A stretch of DNA of 64,000 nucleotides from Sarcocystis neurona (taxonomy: Eukaryota; Apicomplexa; Conoidasida; Eucoccidiorida; Sarcocystidae), in contig KL647288.1 in the NCBI GenBank assembly GCA_000727475.1, positions 7,901,414 to 7,965,413 of the forward strand. Reading direction: 5' to 3'. The position numbers and the translations under genes are program-made. Positions 35,715 through 46,167 of the stretch are shown piece by piece. Position 1 is the stretch's first letter. The number at the start of each line of letters is the position of its first letter. The notes beneath the pieces are model-generated. The model saw nothing but the letters and a program-made list of their open reading frames with translations. It had not been told where the DNA came from and made no database searches.

Positions 35715-38700
35715 ATGTCAGTATGTGTGTGGGATTGGTGTGCTGTGCTGCCACTGCAGCAGCTGCTGCATGCGTCCCACCACGCTCGGGCGGACGCTAA
35801 CGGAGCAGCAGCAGAAAAGGTAGTAGAGGAAGCAGCGGTAGCAGCGGGAGAAGGGAGTATCGCGGAGGAGGCGCAGCGACAGCAGCAGCTGCAGCAACAG
35901 GAGGATACCGGGGAGGATGGCACATCCTGCACTGCAGCGGCAGCAGCAGCAGAACAACACCAGGCGCCTCAGGAGCAACTGCCAGTGGAGGGACTCGCCG
36001 CAGCCCCAGATGCGTATTCTTCTACAGGCGACTTCCTGCAGGAGCAGCTGCAGCACCCCTGTGGAGCAACAGCACCTGTGGACAAAGAACGCACACTTCT
36101 AGGAACAGAGGCAAGAGCAGCATCTGTTGCTGCAGCTGCGGCAGCCGGCACGTCAGGAAGTGCGGATACACAACTTGAGGAGGAGGAGCAGCAGCAGCAC
36201 ACCGTTGCCGTACTAGAGGGAAAGAAGTGCAGCAGGTGGGACATCCCTCGTAGTGAGGTGATGTTGCAGCAGCAGCAGGAAGAGGAGGAGCCTGCGTGTA
36301 ACCTACAGACAAGAGGGGATCCTGGCGCGGTGGTAGCGGCAGCACCAGAAGCTGGAGTGATACCAGCAGCAGTTGAGGAAGATACAACGGGACAGGAGAA
36401 GACGGAAGCGCGCAGCAGCAGAAGCAGAGACAACAGCGGAGAAGGAGGGGATGGAGAAGGAGGGGAAGCACAAGGCAGAACTGGCGCAAGCGGGAGCACG
36501 AGTCGGTGTGGGGGCGGAGATGCAGACAGCAAGGTTGCAGCAGAAGCGCAGGGGCAATGGAGCAGCAGTGGCCAGCAACAGGAGAGTCGCAGCCACAGGA
36601 GCAGAAAGAGAGGCTGCAGCAGCAGCAGAGCCAGGAATGGAGGAAGCAGCAGAAGTAGCAGCAGCAGCAGGAGCGAGAGCCCCGACAGCAGATGCAGAGG
36701 GAGGGGCAGAAGAAGCATACGGCAAGTGAGTATTTCGAGCAGCAGCAGCAGCAGCAGCGCAGGACAAGGAAGAAAGAAGGACGAGAGTAATATGAAACGT
36801 CGTGACAAAGGCGGCAATCTGGACGTCAAGGTGCATCAGCAGAGCAGCCAGCAGCAGGCACTGCCTGCAAAAGAGGGCAGGGGAACAACGGCGTGTGGGG
36901 TGCGCCGGCGGCGATACAACAGGAGCAGCAGAAGCAGCACCGGAAGCAGCACGGAGTCTGTGCCTACGGAGGGTGGAGGAGGCAGAGGAGCGGGAGAGGC
37001 AGCAGTAGCAGCGGAAGAAAAGCTATCAATAAGAGCAGGAGCGCCGGGAAGAGGGGCAGCCACAGCAGTTGTTAGCGGAGTGGGCACGGTGAGACGATGC
37101 CGCAGAGGAAGAGGATTCTTCAACTGCAGCTCGCCCGAAAGCAGCAGGGGATACAGCGAAGAGGAAGACGAGCAGCAGCAGCATCGGCGGCCGGGCACAG
37201 GTACCAGCAACAGCTTCGAAGAAGTACACAGCGGCAGCAGCGGTGGTGAAGCAGAGAGGAGCAAGAGGAGAAACGTGGGGCGACGCAGCGGAGGCTGCAG
37301 CAGTGGCAGCAGCCGCTCTGCGTCCCCCTTTAGGGGCGCAGGCAGCCGACTTCGGCGAGAGAAAGGTGGGGCTGCAGTCGGCTGTACAGACACCCGGCGA
37401 AAACTAGGAGTGGGGGCGGAGGAGGGCGAGAAAGCAGGGAGAGGCAGCAGCAGGCGCTTCCCATCTTCCTTTCTTTACGGGTGGAGTACGGATGGCAGGC
37501 AGGGTGCAGATCGAAGAGGGCGCTTCGCCGCAGCTGTGACGGGTCAGGGACGCAGCAGCAGAGGCAGTCTACTGCGACAGCAGCAGGGGAGGGACTGCAG
37601 CGAGGGAGAGGGAGAGCGGTGGCAGCAGCGCAGCAAGAGGAGGACATTTGGTGGGGTAGACGCTCCCGAGGACGTTGAATGCAGCAGCGAAGAAGACGAA
37701 AAAGACGGAAGGGACACCAGTAGAAGGCGTGACAGCCGAGGCAGCAGTAAGCTGATGCCCAGACAGCAGCGGGGTGGCGATAATGGTACTGACAGTTCCG
37801 TTTCGCCCCCACAACGTGGAAGCCCCGCGTCTCCCAGCTGTACGTACACCGCACGAGGCAGGAGCAGACAGCGGCTGACCGGGCCGCAGAAGCGCAGACG
37901 AGAAGATGGAGCTGTGCGCTCTCCATTTGCTGCACCCCATCCACACGCGTGTGCCGCTGCTCCTGGAGGCGTAGCGGCGCATGCAGACTTTGCTGCGGGT
38001 GGTGCTGGTCCTGCAAGCGGGTGGCCACGCAGCAGCAGCGAGCGCCAGAGCGGACGGAGCAGCGCAGAAGCGACACCGTACAGCAGGAGCAGCAGCAGAA
38101 GAGCTGACTCCTCGTGGTGCGAATCTCTTGCAGCAGGCGACTTCCCTCCGCGTGGCAACAGAGCGAGGAGGAGCGGCGGACGGGGAACAGGAACAGGGGG
38201 AGGAGGAGGGGGACGGAGGTTAGGTGACAGTCCCCAGTGGCAGCAGCAGGGAAGAAGAAGCGGCAGCAGCAGGGCAGAAGGCAGTCCCGAGGCAGCAGCA
38301 GAAGGTTTGACGTCGGAAGAGGAAGGCTGCATTGCAGAAGAAGAGGCGTGGAGGGGGCGCGTCTCGGTGTCTCCCCTTCGAGCTAGAGGTGTCCGCGGCA
38401 AGCGAGATGGCAATGAAGGAGGACCAGGGCGCAGCAGAAGGCGGGAGACACCAGGAGGGGGAAGAGAAGATATGTGCGACAGCGGATACAGCAGCAGCGG
38501 AGAATATTTGTCTTTCGCTGCCCGTCGCGTGCGCACCCTTCACGCCAAAGGTAGGTGCCTCCCGTGCAGGTACTACTGGAAGCCGCACGGCTGCAGGAAC
38601 GGCAGCAGCTGCAAGTTTTGCCACGACGCGTCGCATGGCGGCCAACAGCAGCAGCAGCAGCTGCGAGGCAACAGTCCTTTCGGCGGAGGGGGGGGAGGTC

Positions 38701-39755
38701 GCGGCAGCTACTACCACCGGGGGGTGACTCCGTACTCTTCCCACAGTTACAGCAGCAGCCGCAGTAGCAAGAACAGCAGCGCCCACACTAGCCGTAGCAG
38801 CAGTCTGCGGAGGAATGAGGTCGGCAGCAGCGGCAGCAGGCGAGACAGCATGAGCAACACCGCCAGCAGCCGCCGAGCTCTCTACCCCTACCCTCATATC
38901 GGGAGAGGGAAGGCAGCCGGTCTGTGCGACAGAGGCGTTGGCGATTTAGAGAAACAGCAGACCGCGCACCATCGGCAGCAACAGCAGCAGCGGCAGGTCT
39001 TGGCGGAAGGCGGAAGCGAACTCTGCGTCCGAGAGAGAAATCGTGAAGAGAAGGACACGGTGGAAGAGCCAGAGGAAGGAGAAGTTTCGCCAGTTGGCGA
39101 CGAAGCTGAACGAGAAGATCGTATCTCTAATCCATCACCAGTGCCTGCTGCAGCCACCTCTGCTGCTCCTCCCCCTCCGTCTCGTCTCGTGGCTCCCGCT
39201 GGCGGCGGTGCTGCAGAAGCTGACGAGGCGACTGCTTGTGTTGCAGCTGCAGTCAGTATGGGCGACACTGGAGCAGCCGCAGCAGGACCTGAGGAGTGCG
39301 TCGAAGAGACGGCACGACCTCCTGCGCGGCAGCACCAGTCTGCGCCTAGTGGAGAAGAGGACCAGCAGGGAGACAGCAGCAAGAGAAGCAAAAGCAGCTG
39401 GGGAGGTCTACCAAGACAGTGTGAGAAGGATGCTGCTCGGGCTGCGCTTCTCTCTTTGCAGCAGCAAGCCATACGACGCCTCCACGCTGCTATCGCGACA
39501 GGGGGAGGCGGGTCGGCTGCTGGAGAGCTGCCTGCCGCTACACGTCGTGCTGCTGCAGGAGGCGCCCTTGTGGACTACGCTGCTGCATCCGCTGACGCTC
39601 CCTTGACCCACGCCACTGCTGCTAAGTGTGCTGCTGGTGCGCCGCCGCTCGGTGCTGCTGCTGCTGCGTGCACCTCCCAGTGCTCATCGTCACCTGTCTC
39701 GCCTTCGCTGTGCGGAGGAGAAGGAGGAGGAGCAGTCCCAGAGGAAGATGCTTGA
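35715..39755 (+). CDS. RS-rich protein with a CCCH zinc finger
   Basis: An open frame of 1,346 codons from the first ATG at 35715, probably the 3' exon of the PWWP gene rather than a separate gene. It opens with Ala/Glu/Gln low complexity, then Arg/Ser/Gly-rich sequence with many RS dipeptides from about 36400 to 38300. A CCCH finger lies at residues 943-970 (38541-38624): HAKGRCLPC leads into C951-x8-C960-x5-C966-x3-H970. The preceding C-L-P-C and the GC..G..C.FCH spacing resemble the form I associate with coccidian and other alveolate proteins (from memory, not checked). CCCH fingers usually bind RNA. An acidic stretch (EEPEEGEVSP) and Ala/Ser-rich tail follow. With the RS regions this suggests a nuclear RNA-processing role, which is inference. 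The C-terminus is uncertain because alternative frames stay open past 39755. Confidence 0.7.
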   Translation: MSVCVWDWCAVLPLQQLLHASHHARADANGAAAEKVVEEAAVAAGEGSIAEEAQRQQQLQQQEDTGEDGTSCTAAAAAAEQHQAPQEQLPVEGLAAAPDAYSSTGDFLQEQLQHPCGATAPVDKERTLLGTEARAASVAAAAAAGTSGSADTQLEEEEQQQHTVAVLEGKKCSRWDIPRSEVMLQQQQEEEEPACNLQTRGDPGAVVAAAPEAGVIPAAVEEDTTGQEKTEARSSRSRDNSGEGGDGEGGEAQGRTGASGSTSRCGGGDADSKVAAEAQGQWSSSGQQQESRSHRSRKRGCSSSRARNGGSSRSSSSSRSESPDSRCRGRGRRSIRQVSISSSSSSSSAGQGRKKDESNMKRRDKGGNLDVKVHQQSSQQQALPAKEGRGTTACGVRRRRYNRSSRSSTGSSTESVPTEGGGGRGAGEAAVAAEEKLSIRAGAPGRGAATAVVSGVGTVRRCRRGRGFFNCSSPESSRGYSEEEDEQQQHRRPGTGTSNSFEEVHSGSSGGEAERSKRRNVGRRSGGCSSGSSRSASPFRGAGSRLRREKGGAAVGCTDTRRKLGVGAEEGEKAGRGSSRRFPSSFLYGWSTDGRQGADRRGRFAAAVTGQGRSSRGSLLRQQQGRDCSEGEGERWQQRSKRRTFGGVDAPEDVECSSEEDEKDGRDTSRRRDSRGSSKLMPRQQRGGDNGTDSSVSPPQRGSPASPSCTYTARGRSRQRLTGPQKRRREDGAVRSPFAAPHPHACAAAPGGVAAHADFAAGGAGPASGWPRSSSERQSGRSSAEATPYSRSSSRRADSSWCESLAAGDFPPRGNRARRSGGRGTGTGGGGGGRRLGDSPQWQQQGRRSGSSRAEGSPEAAAEGLTSEEEGCIAEEEAWRGRVSVSPLRARGVRGKRDGNEGGPGRSRRRETPGGGREDMCDSGYSSSGEYLSFAARRVRTLHAKGRCLPCRYYWKPHGCRNGSSCKFCHDASHGGQQQQQQLRGNSPFGGGGGGRGSYYHRGVTPYSSHSYSSSRSSKNSSAHTSRSSSLRRNEVGSSGSRRDSMSNTASSRRALYPYPHIGRGKAAGLCDRGVGDLEKQQTAHHRQQQQQRQVLAEGGSELCVRERNREEKDTVEEPEEGEVSPVGDEAEREDRISNPSPVPAAATSAAPPPPSRLVAPAGGGAAEADEATACVAAAVSMGDTGAAAAGPEECVEETARPPARQHQSAPSGEEDQQGDSSKRSKSSWGGLPRQCEKDAARAALLSLQQQAIRRLHAAIATGGGGSAAGELPAATRRAAAGGALVDYAAASADAPLTHATAAKCAAGAPPLGAAAAACTSQCSSSPVSPSLCGGEGGGAVPEEDA

Positions 39756-41940
39756 CAGACTGGCAGCGGCTGCAACAGCAGCTGCAAGCGACGCGAGCAG
39801 CAACAGCAGCGCAGGCGGCGGCAGCAGATGAGCGTCAACACAAGTCGGAATAGTCGCCGCCGTCTGCAGCGGTAGAGCAGTGCGAGTGCGTTTTTATCGG
39901 CGTGTTGCTGGTGGAGGAGATTTGCTCTTCTTCCTTAAAATGCTGAAGGGGATGTGCTGGACGGAGTACCTCAGGCACTGGGGCGTTTAGAAAGAAAAAC
40001 TCTGTGGCTAGTAGACACTGGGATTGTCCCTCGTGTAGCGAGTTGACTGAGTGAGTGCCGGTAGCAGTTAAGCCGTCGCGTCGCCAGTGCAAGGAGCTGC
40101 TGGCCGCTGGATCGGCACGTAAATGTGTGCGCTGCGTCGGCATACATAAGCAGGGGGCGTCTGCCCTATGCGGGCGAAACTCGCGTGTTGCACTGGAACA
40201 GCTGCTGGACTTGTGGAGGAAAAACGAGTTGCTGCAAAAGAGAGGATGGGTGGCGACAGCTGCGTCCGTGCTCGACTGAGAGGACGGGGAAGAGAAGCTG
40301 CCGCAGGAGACGGGCCGATTTTCAGGACTTGTGTGCTGTGGCTGCATGCAGTGGGGGAGGAGGAGGAACACGTTTTTTGCATGCCGCACCAGTGTGGGGG
40401 TGTCTCACCACCAGGCAAGAGGAAGACATTTTCGCGTGTGGGCAAAATCACCTGGTATGTGACGCGTGTGCATGTAGTGGTTGCAAGCCCGCTGCACCTG
40501 AGGAGGTCGTAGCTCCGTCCATACGCGGAGAGAAGAGATTGAGGCCTGGTACTGCAATGCGGGGCGCCCCAACGGCGAGCTACCGCAGTGCACTGGCAAA
40601 GAAATTCTTCTGGTCCGCCGCCACCCGTGTTTCACCCAGTGTCAGGGAAATGCTGTGTTGCACGCATTGCACCCTGCAGCACCAAAGCAAACGCATCTGG
40701 GACTTGCTTGCGCGATATCTGCTCTCCATCTCTGCTCCAGAAGGATAGATCTGCACCTTCGTGTAGTGACGTCAGTTGTATGTCGAAGCACTTTATATAC
40801 GCTTGCATCCCGCAGACGTTTCAGTCCAGTTTCGGTTGTACGCCCGAAGTCGTTTACTTCAGAGGCGTTGGAGCTGCGGCATGCGTCCTCCCTCTGCATG
40901 CGCGAAGATCACGAGTGCGTCCACAACCACCTTCGGTACAGACGAGGGGCAGCGTGTGTAATTGGCGGTCTGTGGTACATGCGAGAAAGAAGCCCGGTCG
41001 CTGGTGGCTAGAGACGGCACTGATGACAGAGGAACAGGATCCGGAGGAGGAGAATAAAGAGCACAAATGCGTTGGACGTGCGTATCTCGCAGTGCGACTG
41101 TTTGCGCCATGCGCTGCAAGTCGCACTTTGGCACGTGCGCATGTGTTTCTAAAATGTGTGTGTGTATATGTCTATGTATGTATATACGTAAGAAAGTGTG
41201 TGTGTACGTAAGAAGAGACCCGTTGTAGGGTGCACCTGCTGGAGGGAAGTGCGGTACTTGCGCGCATGCAGGGACTGCATGTGTATTTGCAGGGTCGACA
41301 CACCGTCGAGCCGCGACGCGACACAGGCGAATGTCTTACGGGTGTCTCTGCACCCGGCCCCATCTATTGAGTCGTTCTTGCTGCTGTCGCTGCCGAGGCG
41401 CGCCTGTCCCGATCAACAAGTTCTATTTACCAAGGACATGACACTGTTGCAGAATTGCAGGCCTCGGCGGGGCGGCTGTATATCTGTGGAACGTCTGAAT
41501 GGTCTGCATGTGCACCCGACGCCGCTACTCACTGCGGCTACGGCTCCGGGCGGATTATTTCAGTTTCATTCGTCTCCGCGTGCATATGAACGCATGTCTA
41601 TCTTGTCATCTTGTACGTGAAGGGATTCCTCTCTCACCTGTAACACTCAAGAAGAAGCCGCGTGCCACCGCGTTTCCACGTGTGAGTATACATCTCTATT
41701 TTGTGTGAGCACTTGCGTGTTTACCCGTTTGCGCATCCAGATGTGTGCCTCTGTGCAGCCACATGCAAGTAGACGTATTAGATCAAAGATAGACGCGTGC
41801 GTTTGTGTACGCACCTATGCGTCTCCCATCTTTTGAGTACACACCTGCGGCGGCACAGCGTTCTCTCTCTACACACGTAAGACATTCACATATTTGTACG
41901 CCTCGACGCGTATACACGCGTGTACGTGCGTGTTTGTGCG

Positions 41941-41956
41941 TGTGTGTGTGTGTGTG
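41941..41956. repeat. TG microsatellite
   Basis: Eight TG units in intergenic sequence. Confidence 0.9.
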
Positions 41957-44623
41957 GGGTACGTACCTACGTAAGCGGAGTCGTATATTTCGGTGACATT
42001 ATCTAATATCTTGCATTTCGCTATTCTTTCCCATATACGAGTCGTTGACGTGATTTTTGCATCCACAATAGCGCTATTGCGGTACCTGCATGTGGTGGGT
42101 TGGCGTACGAAGTTGTAGCGCTTGTGGATGCAGTTGGTTTTGGGGTAGCGCAGCTGCTGCGTGTAGCCAGGCGGCGTGGAGTGCTGCAGCAGCTGAGTGA
42201 TGGAAGAGATTGTTTTTCGACAGTGAACGTGGCTCTATGCTACACTACGAAGGACTTTTTCGTTTTTTCCTCTTGTCAGCAGTCCCCGCATTTCGTATAT
42301 CCATTTGTCACATCTGTGTTCCGAGATCCACAAGCGACGTTGTATTATGCTCGCAGGAGGCGGCGCTGGTGAACAGCAGCGATCGTTGTCGCAGAAAGAC
42401 ATTCGCATCCGCTTGCTTCGTTAGGGAGGCTTACAGGTGGTGAAGAACAATCGTACTTGTGCGCTCCTGTCGTATATGTCTGAACACCGTTATACGTTGA
42501 TCCGCATACGTGAACACTGGCCTTGAAATGTGATAATCTCCGCATCTTGATCTGAATGTACGCCTGTGTACGAATACCGATCCGAAGCTTTGTAGGGGAT
42601 GGCTATATGTCGTGTTGGTCCGACGTTGATACGAGGGTGCACGCGTCTGTGTAATATTTCAGCGCGCAGTCTTGCTTCTGCGCGTCCGCACTGTATGTTG
42701 CCGCCGACGAAGAGCTGCAACTCCTCTTGCTTGCACGCGCTTCGCAGTGGGCACGCTGTGACGGAACGGGAGAAGCAGCTCTTCTTGTTTTTGTTGCACC
42801 GGGTAGAGCAGCGCGGTGCCATTTTAAAACACTTAGAGCGTGTGAGTACAGGGAACACTACTAAAAGATGTCTATCAAGTCCTCTCAAAGTTGTTCAAGT
42901 CCGTAAATACTGTCAATAGTGAAGACGAGACACACACGCTCGTCTTGTTGCGCGGGTTACACGGCGCGCTGCTCCACACGAACAAAAGGCCAGAGACACT
43001 CGCCAGCTGGCAAGCCATCACATGGAAACACAGATGCACATTACGTATGGGGAAAATTTTCGGAAGGGCTAATGAATATTACTCAGAAGTTATCTGTGTA
43101 GATAAATGAATTGAGTGAGGGAGGTGGAGTGAAGCAGAAAGAAGTCCAATACATAGAAAGAATGTATACATGTGGGGGACGTGTAGCCATCCAGCGTACG
43201 GCAGATGTGGACGGTAGGTAGGAGGACGCGGTAGGGAGTAGAATAGAGGGGAGAGGCAGGCGATTTGAAATCTGGTGTGCTTGAGGATGGTGTAAAATAT
43301 TCGCACACGTGCGATTGATTAGTCCTGGGTGGTACATACGGAACTCCTGATTACTGTATTAATAAGTATACAAGTCGAATAAACTAACAGGTATGAGGGA
43401 CTTGCGCGTGCACACGCAGGAGACGGAAGATCCTTTTGATACAGAGGGATTCTTGTACGTTCAGGTGTGATACGGGGTCAACAGAGACCACGGAGACGTT
43501 GAGAGAGATAGCCGAGACCGATTGATACGGAAGATTAGGAGATACGGAAAACTGACTAGACCACAACGAGTGGTGTAACAAAAATGTATACACGCAAAAG
43601 CGATGAGCGCACGTAACACAAGTGTAAGCAACAAACATGTGAACACAGGTACCGGTGCTATTGCAGGAGTGTATCAGGTAAAGCACCTTCTCTAACATAA
43701 GAGCTGCACATCGCTGTAATTTCGCGAGGATACACTGTGCAGGACTACACCTATGCACGACTTCGACATATGCGTTGAGTTAATGAACAATTTGTTTGCT
43801 TCAGTAACGGCTTTGTGGCTACTCCATGCTGGCGCGGTGCTTTGAAACAGTGGAACTACTGTCTGAAGAATTCGCAAATGGTAGACAGTAGCAACAGATA
43901 TATTTTAATTCGGTAACAAGTAGGAAAAATGTGCCTAATCAAGATGTATACGCTGCATCAGAAGCTGGTTTCACGAGTTTCGTTGAAGAACGAGGCAACT
44001 CCGTCTCACGCGTGCGGCATTCCACGAGTTCACACTCGGAAGGCAGTCTAGTTGTGTTGTCGTGGAAGTGCTCCTACTGGTGCAGCTGCTCATGGTGCTC
44101 CGTATTTGGTGCTGTTGCAAACGCTGCGGCTGCTATTGTTGATGCTGCCCTTGCTACTGCTACGGTTGCTGTGGAGTTGCAACTCTTGCGGTATCCTCTT
44201 CCTGGAGCCCGAGCTGCTGGGACTTCTGCTGTCCAACAACTGCTGTTGTGTCCTGTACCTGCTGCTACGATTACAACTCGTGCTGCTTCTCGGGTGCTGA
44301 TCTCGCTTGCTTTGCAGGCTTCCGTTACCGATGGAGTTTGTGCACAAGTAGAGCTACGCGAGTAGGGAACAAAGGGTCCACTAACATGGATATATGTCGA
44401 CATATATACATAAATATATGCGCTGCCCCGAGGCCTGGGGCCTTGGGTGTCGATTGTGGTACGGTCACTGTTAGTGCTGCTGCTGCGAGGCTACTGCTGT
44501 CGTTGCTGCTAAGATGCTTGATGTACGTTCCTTGTGAACGAGCTAACCTAACTTGCTCAATGTGTGTTGCTCGTGAAAACGCACACACGCGTACACGGAG
44601 CTTTCTGCTACAAGCGTAAAGCC

Positions 44624-44629
<6 letters not shown>

Positions 44630-44654
<25 letters not shown>

Positions 44655-44655
44655 T
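44630..44655. repeat. TA microsatellite
   Basis: About 26 uninterrupted alternating bases, the longest TA run in the window. Confidence 0.95.
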
Positions 44656-44766
44656 GTGTACGTGTGTAAAGATGTACACGTACCTATGTGTATATACTCG
44701 CACACGCAATTCTTCTCTGTCTTCACATATACACATATATAAAGATATATATGTATATACATGCAG

Positions 44767-44924
44767 GAGGAACCTTGTAACGTTTATGTACTTTGAAGTA
44801 GATCTCACAGGAGACGAGTTGTTCACGGTGGACGATCCAGAACGAAAAACGTCAAACGCCCGTTGTCGGCGGAACAACAACTTCGCGCAGACGGAAAGGA
44901 AACCAGAAAGAACTTCAGCAACAT
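44767..44924 (+). other. Candidate isolated exon between microsatellites
   Basis: A 158-base island of ordinary-complexity sequence is bordered by ACATGCAG on the left and GTACGC on the right, with AT microsatellites beyond both ends. One plus frame is open throughout and reads like protein (contains [17 protein letters not shown]). No partner exons were found, so it may be an orphan or an artefact. Confidence 0.3.
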
Positions 44925-45423
44925 GTACGCTGTATCCGCATATATACACATATATGTGTATATATATAGATACGTGTATATCTACCTATCTATCTACATA
45001 TATATACGTATGTACATATATAGATATATATATTTATATACGCGTATATACATACATATATATATATCCACTTACAAAGAGGTACGCACAACTCATATAC
45101 GTTCAGGTAATGCGCCGATATGTCCCATCGTGCACAAGTTCATAAGTAGTGACAAAAGACACAAAACAATCCTCCTCACGTTGAAGGATGTGTCACACCT
45201 GCATACCTGTAACCGTGTTCTATGAAGGCATAAAGACTGCTCCGCATAAGTGCACATAGTAGTATTCGTATGTGTAGATACGCTGTCCTCTTTATGCAGA
45301 CAAAGAGGTAGCGGCCTATGTAGCCTCAGGTGTCTGCGTGTTCCTACGTATGCGTATACGAAAAATGTATAAGCCGTTTGGTTTTATATGTATATGTATA
45401 TATGAACTTCTACAGGCCTAGGC

Positions 45424-45440
45424 ATATATATATATATATA
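45424..45440. repeat. TA microsatellite
   Basis: Alternating TA run between unique islands. Confidence 0.9.
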
Positions 45441-46167
45441 CACGACGCTCTGGGAAACACAGCTACGTTAGCCCTTGTATCCACATGTGTAGGTGCCGAA
45501 TGTGTGTGTACATACGACAAATATTATGGTGAATTTAAGCAACGCGTGAAACGCAGACAATTGAGTCGCTTTGTACGGTCTCCTGTAAAATTTCTTCGAG
45601 CTGTTCAACCCCCACTTCGTTTACCCTGTTGATGCACGTGCGGACGCTGCTGCACGTGCTGCTGTCTATGCCGCTGCTGCTGTCACGGTTTGCGTCACAC
45701 TGTTACTTACAGTTGCTGCTGTAATTGTTTCTGTCGCTGCTACGGCTACCTTCTATCGGTGCTTCTACTGGTGATGGTAGGCTTACGTAGCTGTGCGTGC
45801 TCCGTGTGCCGCTGCGGACCTCTAAGCTGTGGGATAGGTGCTTGCGCTACTGGTGCCGCTTTGTTCGCAGCGATTGCTTCGCTGCCACTTTTTCCTCGAT
45901 TCCTCTTGCTACTCCTTCGCTGCTGCGTCACTCCTCTTCCTGACGTTTGCTGCGTCCGCTGCTGGCAGAGAGCTTGCCCCGTTGTTGGTGGTGCATCTTT
46001 TGTTGGTACTGCTGCAGACCGTGCTGTTGCCGCAGTTGTGCACGCATAATCTCTTTACACTGCTCCCCCTTCACGGTCTTAAAGATCCAGCATACAAGTA
46101 CAAGTGTGGAGAGGGTTACGCGAGGTCACTCATCAGGCACACCAATCGTTCTACCGAGCGCTTTTCT

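Larger units (their letters stand above)
39756..46167. other. Intergenic region with microsatellites and unique islands
   Basis: The start should hold the 3' UTR of the CCCH frame. At 39756-40750 several frames are open but none is convincing. TG (41941-41956) and TA (44630-44655, 45424-45440) runs alternate with unique islands at about 42100-42400, 44767-44924, 45080-45230 and 45450-45630. Plus-strand CTG-rich blocks lie at 44050-44330 and 45640-46050. The latter, read on the minus strand, holds an open Gln-rich stretch (MRAQLRQQHGLQQYQQK) that could be a 3' exon of the LRR gene. No gene is firm. Confidence 0.5.

Noticed and set aside
40125..41211. Two overlapping plus-strand frames of 207 codons each downstream of the CCCH frame
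   Set aside because: They overlap in different frames without domains; more likely 3' UTR or intergenic sequence with few stops.
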